A stretch of DNA of 64,000 nucleotides from contig FMBT01000379.1 of assembly GCA_900095095.1 (NCBI GenBank), positions 62,001-126,000 on the forward strand, given 5' to 3'. Position 1 is the stretch's first letter. Each line of letters opens with the position of its first letter. The notes beneath the pieces are model-generated. The model was given only the letters and a program-made list of their open reading frames with translations. It searched no databases and was not told where the DNA came from. This stretch comes from Fragilariopsis cylindrus CCMP1102 (taxonomy: Eukaryota; Bacillariophyta; Bacillariophyceae; Bacillariales; Bacillariaceae). Below are positions 1-11,297 of the stretch, piece by piece. A program made the translations under genes and the position numbers.

Positions 1-500
1 TCTACTCCTGCCGTCTTTCTTAAAAAACTGTAAGGTCCATGGTCTCGGTAAGTACAGTATTGAAGGGCGAGGTGAATGGCATTCTATTGGCGACAATGAT
101 ATCCAGCCTGGTTATTCGTTACCGCCATACGAACACAGCCATCGTATATAGTATGATGCTGTAAAAAAATTTATTGAAGTATCTACCAACAGTACAGCAA
201 TTTTATATTAGACTTGTCTCTTGACAACATATGTTACCCGTCTATTGCTTGACATTCCCCAGTAATTTTGTCAAAACTTTCGGAAAAGATATAAATTTTT
301 TGGTGGCTATTCTGCACTCACGTGCGACCACTGTAGCTTAGTAACGATTGTAAGAGCGACCAACCACGGACCGCAGAAACGTTTGACGTAAGACAAGCTA
401 GAAATATGACTGCATTTTAAGTTTGCATTTTTTTTAATGTATCATCGCTCCTGTAGATATTAAATATTGTTGTTACAAAATGTTATTATAGTATCTACTT
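1..500. other. intergenic, no gene seen
   Basis: AT-rich sequence downstream of the minus-strand fusion gene. No long open frame, RNA gene or repeat was recognised. It presumably holds the 3' UTR of that gene and the edge of a neighbour outside the window. Confidence 0.5.
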
Positions 501-3500
501 TTAATTGCCTACAGGAAAACTGACTACGCGCCCAGTTCCTCTAGGATGTGTGTCACTTAATGCTAGTGTGATACTACCTGTGATCCCTAACCCTAAATAC
601 TTTGTAAATACGGTACTGAATTTGTACCTGAGATCCTCACTTTCGTCAAGAGAAAATAGATTAACGTCGATGTGACTCTTTCCATCCCATACAGTAACTG
701 CACTCCCTCCCGAAAAAATAGCAACGACTACAATACCGTCGCCAATACCATCAGCAAAATGTTGAACGTCTTTTATGAGATCCCATTCCATTTCCGAAAT
801 GGAATGTTCCAAAGCAGTTTTGAGCGCACTGGAAGTTACAGATTTGCTACTGCCAATCTCGAATTGGTAAAGACTTTGACGTCCCAAAGATTTCTGAGCT
901 GCAAGTTGCTCTTTACCTCCCCGAAGATCGTAATCGTCTGGCATGAAAATCTTCGGTCGGAATGGACCAACTTGGGCATATGGTAGACCATCGTAAATAC
1001 TTCCAACCTCCATGATATCAGCTGTGAGAGTATGTTCATTGAAATTCGATATCATCTCGTTTAGATGAAGGAAAAACTTTATGTCGTGTAATGATAGAAC
1101 ACTCATTGTTTGTACAGGGGTGCTGCTGCTTCCTCCTTCTGTCGATCTCTTCTTAATTACTAAGTCGGCAAGACTCATAGGACGGTACGTAATCTTTTCC
1201 CGAATCAAAACAAGAAAGTTTCTACGCCACGCTTTGGAGTGTTCTTCATCTGATGTAGTTGGTACAAGGATAGCAAAACGATGTGATGCAAAAAGTCTTT
1301 TTCTATTCCAGACACTACCAAAAATGCTGAGTAATAATTTCAGCGTAACTTCCTGCGCATTGTTGTCAACGACGAGAAGTGATACCTTATCACTACCCGC
1401 ATCGTTGCTTAAAGTATTTGAGATGACAACCTCGCAGTTAGTCATCTTGGTGGATATATCCTGAGAGAATAGAGCACTAGTCTCTACGATACTTGCACAT
1501 GTCCACAATGGTATGACTTTTTTGATCTTTCCTCCTTTTTTACTTGACTCACGTAACGCATCAAGACTCTTACATGGCTCGCCTTCGGCTCCACAAACTA
1601 CAGCGACAACAACATCATCGTCTAATAAATGTAAACTTTCATTAAGAACACTAGCTTCTGTATCAGTAGCAGCAACATCATCGATGGTTGAAACCGTATC
1701 GTTCTCGTTCTCGTTTTCGTCGTCACAGTTACGACTATGGACGAAACGGGGACCAATTATCTTTCGATCATTTTCCCTCGTCGACGAGCCGTGCATTCCG
1801 CCATCAACGATGCGGAACGACGATGTTGAACCATCGGTACCACCAAGTACATTCACTAAAGCATCCTTTGTATCATCCATAAGTTGAAAGCTACCCCATA
1901 ATTGAATATCTAATGCACAATACGACTTACCCGGCCAACTTCGTGCAATAATATAACCTTCCTCCATAATTATAACAATCGTAGAAAATGTTGTTGTTGA
2001 TGACGATGACGCCGCCGACGCCGACGAAACGGTCGATATAGGTGTCAGACCAACTTTCTTTAGGGTAGAAATGAGTGATTCCTCATCACTCGTTGTCGTT
2101 GTTTTTGTAAGATTTTCTGCTTCTACAATCATTAATATACCAGCCTGTTTACCAACAACATCAGTATCAGAATCATCCTCCATATCACACTGGCCTTGTT
2201 CACGTGCATTATTTTTACGATATTCTGTGAATCTATAAAATGGATTATTATCATGATCCTTTAGAATATCTTCCTGTGATTCGTACACTAATGTATCTAC
2301 ACCATGATCTGTCATGGAACGATTGAAAAAATTAATATTATTGGAACCGATTACCATACCCTGATCACAAATAAATGGTACATCATATTCAAAATATTGC
2401 AATGTATAATCAAAATGTTGACTCATTGTTTCCATATAGTATTCACCATTCTTTAACATAATTCCCTCCGGTTGTAATAATAACGATAGTGTTTGAAAGA
2501 TACTAAGTTTATCAGTCACTTGAAACGACATCACAGTTTCACTTAAATCCACAACGACTAAATCAAAGGAACCAAAATAGGATTTTGGTAACATTAATAA
2601 TGATTTTGCACCATCTCCAAACCACCATTCGCTTTAATATATTTATTGTTATATATGTGTTAAAAAAAATTTTAAAAGTAAACGAGGGAGACAAAAAACA
2701 CACGCAGTCCAATATAAGTGAGATGATCATAGGACAGAACAGAACAAATAACACATCAAACAAACAAACAACACATCAAATCAAATCAAATCAAATCAAA
2801 CAAACGAACAATTAAATCAAAACATAGTACAATATAATATCAAACTTAACGACGAAACGTAACGTACACTCTATTATCATCAAAATGTGGTTGAGTATTA
2901 AAATAACGGAATGAATTTCTTACTACAAATTGATCCAGTTCTAAGCCCACCACAAGTTCAAGGGATGGATCTGAGATACAGTTGAAAGAAAGGAAAAAAA
3001 GGGAAAGACAAAGAAGTCAGATACACGACATATTATGATCAAACAAAATCCTTTATTGTAACTGTCACCTATTACATCATTACTTCCTCCAGCGAGCACC
3101 TAACTGCACGGGCGCTATCGTTTGAAATTTATACGCGCTCTTAAAGCACGCCAAAACCTTAAAATCTTCGCTTATTTTTATTTTTTTTCGTACATAATTC
3201 CAAGCGATAGCGCGACTGCATTTAGCGCTTGCTGGAGGAAGTATTCATACCACCACCACCACCAAACACAAACTGAAAACACTTACATTTTAAGACATCA
3301 TGTAATACCATCGAATCACCACCACCCACAAATAACACACGTTTGACTTGATGTTGTTTTAAAAATCTCGATGGAAAATGAACCGCAAATTCATGATAAT
3401 GTGGTCGATAACTGGTACATTGTTGGACTGTATCATCTAATTTCATACACATATCTTGTGTGATGGGATGTTGAAAGAAAAATATCTCTTGATAATGGGA

Positions 3501-5279
3501 TTGGATACTTATATCTCTACTTTTACTTTTATTATTAGTGCCATCATCATTTGTATCATCACTTGTATCCCAAACACTTTTATAATTTCCCCAATCTTGT
3601 GATACATCTTCATCATTACACATTGCATAAGAGACTTCCGATGGTCCATATGGATTATCTTCATTAAATTCTAACTCTAAATCATATATTGGTTGTCCTA
3701 TGTTATCTCCTTCATATAATGACAGATATCCACCATCCCATATTGGACAACTACTGCCACCGGAACGAGGTTGTTTCAAAATACCACCAGGACAATAATC
3801 TTCCTCATTCTCATTATTCTGACCGTGACTAATATATTTAATAATTTGTTCCATCACAATTGTTAATGCAGTATGATAGTCCCATGCTGTCTCCCATTCA
3901 TATTGTGTCATCATTGTACTATCTGTTGGTACTAGTGATCTGCCTTCAGTAGTACCAGTAATAATAATAGATTTCAATTTCTTTAAATTATATAGTTGTT
4001 GTACAATATAGGGTAATATATCATTTTCCCAATCAATGCTATTTAAAGTAGCTTCTTCTTCGAAGCCACCACCTGGTATACTAATTTCATAAACATCATT
4101 GTCTTCTTCTTTACTACCAACAATCTTCTTTTTATCAATTTGTATCGATAGTATCTCACCATAATGTTCCTCTTCTAGATCAAAATGATATAATTGTGGA
4201 TACTCTTCAATTATACCATAATTACGAAATAATTCTGGTGTACTAAATTTTTTGGTATCAATACTTTCATCCTCGTCATCCTCCTCCTCCTCCTCATCCT
4301 CATCGTCGTCGTCATCCTCATCAATACTATTCTTATTCTTCTTGTCATCGACATCATTATAAGAACGTACAATTTGTTCCTCTTTTTGTATGGTTCGTGA
4401 TGCTCTTAATTCAAATTTTAATCCAAAACTTAATTTACCAACAGTATTGACACTATTACTACTACTACCATGATTATAATAATTATTATCCATAAATGGT
4501 ACCAGTAAACCATATTTTGTTCCATATACTGTCGAGGAGGAAATAATATTGTGTATGATTGCTTGTACTATTGGATCATTATACTTGTGACCGTCTTCTA
4601 AATCCAAGAGACATTGTCCATATTGATCATGATTTAATACTGTAAACAGACCAGTGGGTGGTAATAAACCACCCAGAATAATATCAGTTAATAAATCTTT
4701 TCCTTCTTGAGACCATACTGTGGGTATAATCCTATTCCTATTATTGTTGCTGACATTATTAGTAGTATCGTTGTCACTAATAAGAAGATTTAAATAACGT
4801 AAATATATTGCAAATTCGGAGGTGGATCCTAATTTTGTTTCCTGGAATAAGGCATCAAAAGCAAGACATTCTTTTTTAATTTTTGAATAGTCATCGTCTT
4901 CATCGTCTTCATCGTTATCATCGTTGTCATCATTATTATTATTATTATTGTCATATTGGGAATAACCAATAATGGATTTCCATGGTATTGATAACAGAAT
5001 TTCATCTTTCTCAATAATTTCATTCGCATATATTCCAGTTTTTGTAGTTTTTCCAGTTGTAGTTCCAATTATTCGTCGTTGTTCTTGTTTTGGATTGTAA
5101 TATCCATCATCATTACTACTATTAATCCATTCAATTAAATCATTTGTTGTTGTTTTTGTTGACGTCGATGATGACTCTACTACTACTACTGCTTCCACCG
5201 AATAATCATAGAACGAAGATGACACTAACACCGACACGAAGACAATAAGCAACGCTAATAATGCTTTCATGACTTTCAT
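501..5279 (-). CDS. SET-domain / spermidine-synthase-like / SpeD-like fusion protein
   Basis: Three exons: 5279-3287, 2970-2868 and 2631-501. Phases 1 and 2 match and the total is divisible by three, giving 1408 aa. Introns start GTAAGT and GTACGT and end CAG and AAG. Residues 1-30 are a hydrophobic leader. Residues about 75-360 are a SET domain of the Rubisco-methyltransferase type: IYANEIIEKDEILLSIPW, VPFMDNNYYNHG in place of the NH-P-N motif, and FRNYGIIEEYP. Residues about 595-790 follow spermidine synthase: YHEFAVHFP, VLFVGGGDS, LELVVGLELD, RVEWWFGD, FDLVVVDLSE. The small middle exon supplies the SAM-binding strand and helix. Residues about 860-970 resemble the SpeD AdoMet decarboxylase fold (IIARSWPGKSYCALDI), and the last 110 residues look like a second, weaker copy. 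The acidic run near residue 325 is low complexity. Joining the domains rests on exact splice continuity. The substrate is unknown, and the polyamine role is inferred from the fold only. Confidence 0.8.
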
Positions 5280-6012
5280 ATAGTAACGCTATACTGCTAC
5301 TGCTACTGCTACTACTACTATTGATATTGCTACTATTGCTGTTGCTATTGCTACTACCTAACCAATAGTAATATATCTAAACAGAAATTCGCTTTTGAGT
5401 GTCGTAATTGAAGTTTCACCAGTAGTGCGGAGTGTACTGTTACTGGTGTGTTATTGCATTTTTTTGAAATTCGCTCTCTAATAATGTGCTTGTGCGCTGC
5501 ACGCAAATAGAGTGTTATCAGGATATTTTGTTTTTAACAAGCTATTCTGGATGATTCCTTCGATGAATCTTCAAATTATTATTAAGGCAATGAGAGGGAA
5601 AGGGGGGGGGAGTGTTAAAAAGGGATGGGGTCACTCAATCACTTCTAGGAATACACTAGTAACACTTTGGTGCGTTACACCCCTCAAACAGTTCTTTTGA
5701 ATTTTCGCGCCGGAGATCTATCGAAACCATTGAATAAATCTCCGCGTAGAAGTAGCAGTCATTAATATAAACACTAATTCATGCCCAAATTTTACTAGCA
5801 TTTGTGAGTGTAGTATATAGTAACAACTTTAGCATCAAGTATATACACCTAAAGGGTCATTTTTTTGGAAAAATAAACAATGAAGTTTACAATTGACCTA
5901 TCAGATGGAGAACTGTTATATTCCTTAGTCTTGTAAGCCTACTGGTATCACACAATGTAGGCTCACACACAGCACACATTTTAGGGATTTAAAATGTATG
6001 TGTACACACAAC
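5280..6012. other. intergenic upstream of the SET fusion gene
   Basis: It begins with a degenerate trinucleotide run (CTA/CTG-like, about 5290-5357) directly upstream of the fusion gene and holds a G run near 5604-5612. No gene is supported. The last 100 bases (about 5920-5980) resemble bases near 29900-29950, a hint of an old dispersed repeat. Confidence 0.4.
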
Positions 6013-6750
6013 AAAATATCTCATTTGAAAGTGTTACAGAGGTCGAAACCAGCTGGGTCAGGTGCACTAGCATCCGCATAGTGTATTAGAACATTGTAGT
6101 TGCCTCCTACAACTTTTTTGTTCCTGTGTTTGCTGAATAAAATTCATTTTGCTGTTGTGGAAGGCACACAAACAACAAGATTTTCAATCAAAATGAACAC
6201 AAAATAGCTCATTTGAAAGTGTTGCAGAGGACAACACTGGATGAGTTGGGTTCTCAAACATTGACATTGTGTATTAGAACATTGTGTTTGCCTCCTACAA
6301 CTTTTTTGTTGCTGTGGTTGAAGAATAAAATTCATTTTGCTAATGCTGTAGGCACAAAAATAACAAGATTTTTGATCAAAATGAACCACAAAATATCTCA
6401 TTTGAAAGTGTTGCAGAGGACAACAACAAATAGGTTGGGTGCTCTAACACTGACATTGTGTAGTAGATTAGTGTGTTTGCCTTCTACAACTTTTTTGTTC
6501 CTGTGGTTGAGGAATAGAATTTGTTTTTCTATTGTGGTAGGCCCAAAAAAAAAAGATTTTTGATCAAAATGAACCACAAAATATCTCATTTGAAAGTGTT
6601 GCAGAGGACAACAACAAATAGGTTGGGTGCACAAACATCTACATAGTGTACTAGAAAATTGTGTTTGCCTTCTACAACTTTTTTGTTGCTGTGGTCAAGG
6701 AATAGAATTTGTTTTTCTAATGCTGTAGGCACAAAAAAACAACTAGGTGA
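6013..6750. repeat. tandem satellite, ~188-bp unit, about four copies
   Basis: The word AAAATATCTCATTTGAAAGT (AAAATAGC in one copy) recurs at 6013, 6201, 6390 and 6578, spacings 188, 189 and 188 bases. Each unit also carries TTTGCCT(C/T)CTACAACTTTTTTGTT and, before the next unit, GATCAAAATGAAC. The last unit is incomplete and fades near 6750. Both strands stay open over short stretches, but the shifting frames and shared repeat origin argue against coding. Confidence 0.9.
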
Positions 6751-8200
6751 ACAAGAGATCCAGGTGTAGGTTGGTATGAAACGCAATGGTTTAACAGTAC
6801 AAGACAGATTGAATGTGTACTTGGTGGTTCATCATCACTTAACTAAAGTAATTCTGACCTGTATCATTTCTATCCCACAAATTTACCAGTGGAGTTTGGT
6901 TATTGGAATATTAAACAACTTTGAATAATAAGATTATGAATAAGTTCTCCTTAGGTGAAAATAATAGGATGAATAACTTCTCCTTAGGTCCTAGAACCAG
7001 CATGGTGCACCAAGATACCACCCTGTCATCCATCTTATACCCATAGGGGATGAACCAAGGGTCACGATCCCTCATACATACCTTATTCTTGCCTCCAGAA
7101 CACAAACATTACATTTTGCCCAAAAGTACCATTCAGAAATAGGCTGCCACAACATCAAAAAAAGGAATTGGACTATGGTTTCAACACCCAGATACCTTCC
7201 ATATATGCATATGGTCAATATTTACCAACAATGCTTGGAACATTTGCCATATTGGTGGTGTGGTGGGGCAGGGAGCAACAGAATAGATATAAAATAGCCC
7301 AAAATGCACACGTTGCAAAACTGTTTGAGATGCTACCTATTGCGCCCGTAACACATATGCTGAGTCCCAAATAAAATAGCTAGGCATCAACCTAATTCAT
7401 AAAGGTTTTGGATTATACCATTGCTTTAGGTAACCATACATATATCTATTAAAACACACAATTTCACTAAGTGCCAAGTGCGCGTGTAATCAAGGCCATG
7501 ATGCACCATCAGTACAGACCTAATAACCTTGAAAGATCATATGGAGCTCAACATAATACCTATGGGTACAAGGTCCAACTATTGCCTAGGGCTGTAGGGA
7601 GGTTAGGAAGGTGTCAGGGTGTGCTAAGCCCCCAAGAGGGTCATTTAGGCCCCAAAACAGGTTTTCTTCCTTTAGCAGCCACATCAGCATGGTCCTGCCC
7701 ATAGCTTGCCAACTTTATATTCCCTTTGGTGAATATGGTCAACCCCATGTGCTTACTCTGGGACAATTTATCTTTTTGAGCTTGTACTAGGTCACATACC
7801 CCCCCCCCCCCACAAATGGGCCATTTTCCCATGTCCTAGGCTGCATCACACCCTTTACCACCTTCCAGTGTGAAGAACACATACCTAGCGCCCCAAAGTC
7901 TGGTCCAGGTATCCACCCCATGCATGTTAAGCTCAGATTATACCATCTGACTGGGACTTTATACATGCTAGGATGGGGGTTAGAATGCCAGAAAGTGGAG
8001 TGGTACAGGTAGCAAGTACCACAGGACATGATTTAGTTTTTACGCGCTATTTAAAGTAAAAACTTACAAGTCTGTCTGTCACTGTCCTTTGACTAAAAGT
8101 TAAGATCTTTCTTATTAAGTACTTTTTTATACCACCTATCTGTTGCTATTCACCCCACCAATAATATGAGGAAGGAAGATTAATAAAGATAAATTGCGCT
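6751..8200. other. gene-free decayed repeat region
   Basis: Only short, unrelated open frames occur on either strand. A C run lies at about 7800-7812. One segment (7485-7624) is an inverted relative of sequence at 30166-30285. The region reads as eroded transposon or other dispersed-repeat DNA of unknown class; no terminal repeats or enzyme domains were seen. Confidence 0.5.
7485..7624 (-). repeat. old dispersed repeat, inverted copy of 30166-30285
   Basis: Read on the minus strand this segment runs GCACACCCTG, then a CCCTA-GGCAATA block, then GAGCTCCATAT, then TGATGGTGCATCATGGCC followed by TTGATTA. The same blocks appear in the same order on the plus strand at 30166-30285 (GCACACCC, CCCTAAGCATTA, AGCTCCATAT, TGATGGTGCACCAAGGCC). 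The copies have diverged with substitutions and indels. Confidence 0.6.
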
Positions 8201-8520
8201 GCAAGTTCAACAAATAATAATGATACATACCACAAGGGACAAGGATGGAATCTACTAAAGATAAGGTAGTCCCTCATCACACACACACACACACACGCAC
8301 ACACACACAGCAGGTGTAGCTAGCCCAATAGTAGGAAAAATTTGTACTGTGCATGATTTGGTTGTGCAAGTTCAACAAATGATAATGATACATACCACAA
8401 GGGACAAGGATGGAATCTACTAAAGATAAGGTAGTCCCTCATCTCACACACACCCACAGCAGGTGTAGCTAGCCCAACAGCAGGAAACATTTGTACTGTG
8501 AATGATTTGTTTGTGCAACA
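8201..8520. repeat. tandem duplication, ~165-bp unit, two copies
   Basis: The first copy begins GCAAGTTCAACAAATAATAA at 8201 and the second begins at 8366 with nearly the same sequence. Both contain GGATGGAATCTACTAAAG, a CA microsatellite (longer in copy one, about 8277-8309) and AGCAGGTGTAGCTAGCCCAA. The copies differ mainly in the length of the CA run, as expected of a recent local duplication. Confidence 0.9.
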
Positions 8521-8668
8521 TGTTGGTTGTTGTTATTCTAGCTATTATATTATGAATTGTGAGTAGCATTAGCAACGGTGGAAGCAGTGTGGTGTACTGA
8601 CATATCTCTCATTGAAATGAAGATTTCATTATTAATAGACTATTATAATGCACATAAATCATATATAC

Positions 8669-8703
8669 ATCCATCCATCCATCCATCCATCCATCCATCC
8701 ATC
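8669..8703. repeat. (CCAT)n microsatellite
   Basis: About nine uninterrupted tetranucleotide units in the 3' flank of the SNARE-like gene. Confidence 0.95.
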
Positions 8704-8828
8704 AACAATACAGCAGATATCTCATTTGAATTTTACATTCATTCTCACTGTAGAAACAAATTCGTTGTTTGCTGCAGCAGCAGCTGTGCTGTGAATTGCT
8801 ATTCTTTGTGAGGAAAAATATCTATTAC

Positions 8829-11297
8829 TTACTTTAAACCTAACTTTCTTCTTCGTGATGACGACAATGGAGCAGAAGAAGAAGAGGAACGATGGCGACG
8901 ATCAGAACTGGAATTACTACTTTTACTCTTACTCCTGCTGCTATATCGTCGTCGTCCTTGTTCTTTTCCTTGTTCAGAAGAAGAGGAATGATGACGATTC
9001 CGTGAAGTGGAACTTTTATTTCGTTGGTGGTGCTGTCGTTCTTTAGTAGTACTAGTGGACGATTTTGATGGTGAGTTCTGTTTGTGATATACATAACTAT
9101 CGTCGTCGTCGTAATCGTCGTCAGTAGTATCATCATCCTCATCCTCATCATCAAATAATTCTTCCGGTTGTGGTGTACATGACATATGTTTACGAACAAC
9201 TTCATCTAATTTTGGTACTACTAGTACATTTGACAACAACTTGGTACTGGATGATTTACTCGTACGACGTTGTGCTGCTGCTGCACCGCCATACGCTTCT
9301 TGTACTTGATCAACAATATCACCAACCATAGTTTGTCCACGTTGATATGCATCTTGTGCTGATTCTTTTACATTCTCTTGTAAATTTTCCAATTTCGATG
9401 GTGATAGTGGTAATATATTTTTCCATGGTGACGGAGAAGATTTTTTGTCTTTTTGTAATGTAGAAGAGATCGTATCATCATCGTAGTAAGAATTACGAGT
9501 AGTATCGATGACGGATTCATCGTCATCCCTCCACCGCTCGTGATTATCATGTGGTGGTGGTGGTGTTTGTTTTTGCGGATGTTGTTGTTGTTGTTGTTGT
9601 TGTTGTGGCTTCTTCTTATTTTTTCGACCATCCAAAATATCTGGACCGGAATCGTAATTATTATTATTATATTCAAATGATTGACTATTACTTTGACCAG
9701 GCGGTCCATGACACATCATACACGTAAGTATATCGGGATTCACTTTTCGACTACCACTACCACCACCGAATGATTTACGACTACCTTCTTGATGATTAAT
9801 CATATTATCAACGTGGTCTACATCTATAACATTATTACCAGAAGATACACATAATTTCCACATACCATGTTGTATTTGTTCTAATCCTGCTTTCGTATCA
9901 ATTTTAACTTCCTCATTAATATCTTCTAATTCATCGATTTGTTCCTGTTGATCATCCACCAATCCAGCTAATTCACCATATATTTCATTTACTTTTTTCA
10001 TTGATTGATTAATATTATTTACCTCAACTTGTCGTTCACGCATTGCACGATCAAAAAATTCTTCTTCTAAATTAGATGGAGTACCAGTAGTTTGTTTACC
10101 AGTTGTTAGATAGCTCACTTCTGCACGTTGACGTTGTTCAATGTCCACTATAATAGATTGCAATTGTTCTGATGCGCGATAGTAATCACGTTGCAATTTT
10201 TTCCGTCCTGCCACTGCAAGTCCAGATTCTTCAGTTACTATTCCTTGTTGTTGTTGTTGTTGTTTATCAATAGCAATTTTTAAATCACGATTCGCATCTT
10301 GTGCTGATGTTAATAGTATCCTTGATCTCCACATGTCTTCGGGTGATGTAACGGCAGTATCAGCTTTTGAAACGACATCTAATTCACCGACCATTTTTTG
10401 AAATAATGCAATTTCTGTTGATAATTTACATTTGACGGATTGTTTTGGTTCCTTTGATTTGTTTGATGATTCACGCGGATAATTCTTCTTCGTTTTGTTG
10501 ATACTACTACTTCGATCGCCTTTCACACTACTACTTGAAGGAGGTAATCGATTGCGACGACGATCGTGAGTATTATGAGTACGATCTTTCTGTGACTGTG
10601 GTTGTGATATATTTTTATAGTGGTTAGGTAATCTTCTTCGTTGTTGGTTCTGGTTTTGTTGTTGTTGTTTTGACGGCGGATGTTCTGACTGTCGTCGTCG
10701 TCGCCGTTGTGACTGCCGTTGTTCTATATCTTCTTCTTCTACAGAATTCATTTGATCCAAGCTAGTACTTTTATTAAGTCGAATAGAATAACTTCCATCA
10801 TCATCATCATCATCATCTTTTGACCAACCATCATCATCATAGTCGTAGTCGCCTTCGGTAGATATAGATGTAGTTGAGGCTAATGATGCATCATTGCTAT
10901 TGCTATTTCCAACGTCGTCCATTAATGGTTTTTCAGTGACAGGACATTGTAAATGATTTAATCGTGGTCGTACTCCTCGATGAATATGATGGTCATGCAA
11001 TGGAATTGCTCCCCCGTCACTCCTTCGTCGACAACTCGATGAAGACGATGAAGAGGACGGCGGCCTGCTACTAGTACTCCTATTTCTTACTTCGTCATTA
11101 CCACTACTACTCGTAGTACTTTTTCTTCTAGATTGTGATTGCAATTGTGACGGTACACGGGATGGTGTTGTTAAAGTTGAATCCGAAGAACATCGATGAT
11201 TATTCCTCTTTGTCTGCGTCTGCTGTTGTGATGATACCGTCCCCGTGTTTTTCTTCAATGCCGCTATTGCATGTCGACCAAAATCCGAAAACGACAT
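8829..11297 (-). CDS. Qa-SNARE-like helix in a long disordered protein
   Basis: A single open frame of 822 aa. Residues 1-285 are Ser/Arg/Gln-rich and probably disordered. Residues about 290-410 are predicted helical (LSTEIALFQKMVGELDVVSK onward), like the linker before a syntaxin SNARE motif. Residues about 415-485 match the Qa-SNARE helix: REREV-type heptads, NINQSMKKVNEIYGELAGLV, then DDQQEQIDELEDI with the zero-layer Gln. A syntaxin would have a membrane anchor right after this helix. Here there is none; a disordered tail with DILTCMMCHGPPG, poly-Gln, acidic and Ser/Arg stretches follows. The stop codon lies inside a perfect GTAAGT, so a further 3' exon is possible, but the two candidate downstream exons examined would add only short non-hydrophobic tails. 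Membrane trafficking is inferred from the SNARE motif alone. Confidence 0.7.
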   Translation of the reverse strand: MSFSDFGRHAIAALKKNTGTVSSQQQTQTKRNNHRCSSDSTLTTPSRVPSQLQSQSRRKSTTSSSGNDEVRNRSTSSRPPSSSSSSSSCRRRSDGGAIPLHDHHIHRGVRPRLNHLQCPVTEKPLMDDVGNSNSNDASLASTTSISTEGDYDYDDDGWSKDDDDDDDGSYSIRLNKSTSLDQMNSVEEEDIEQRQSQRRRRRQSEHPPSKQQQQNQNQQRRRLPNHYKNISQPQSQKDRTHNTHDRRRNRLPPSSSSVKGDRSSSINKTKKNYPRESSNKSKEPKQSVKCKLSTEIALFQKMVGELDVVSKADTAVTSPEDMWRSRILLTSAQDANRDLKIAIDKQQQQQQGIVTEESGLAVAGRKKLQRDYYRASEQLQSIIVDIEQRQRAEVSYLTTGKQTTGTPSNLEEEFFDRAMRERQVEVNNINQSMKKVNEIYGELAGLVDDQQEQIDELEDINEEVKIDTKAGLEQIQHGMWKLCVSSGNNVIDVDHVDNMINHQEGSRKSFGGGSGSRKVNPDILTCMMCHGPPGQSNSQSFEYNNNNYDSGPDILDGRKNKKKPQQQQQQQQHPQKQTPPPPHDNHERWRDDDESVIDTTRNSYYDDDTISSTLQKDKKSSPSPWKNILPLSPSKLENLQENVKESAQDAYQRGQTMVGDIVDQVQEAYGGAAAAQRRTSKSSSTKLLSNVLVVPKLDEVVRKHMSCTPQPEELFDDEDEDDDTTDDDYDDDDSYVYHKQNSPSKSSTSTTKERQHHQRNKSSTSRNRHHSSSSEQGKEQGRRRYSSRSKSKSSNSSSDRRHRSSSSSAPLSSSRRRKLGLK

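Noticed and set aside
6013-6750. Regular repeats resembling a CRISPR array
   Set aside because: The units are head-to-tail copies of the whole 188 bp without short repeat/unique-spacer structure, and the genome is eukaryotic.
6144-6786. Overlapping short open frames on both strands over the satellite
   Set aside because: They follow the 188-bp repeat and shift frame between units; no ordered protein pattern.
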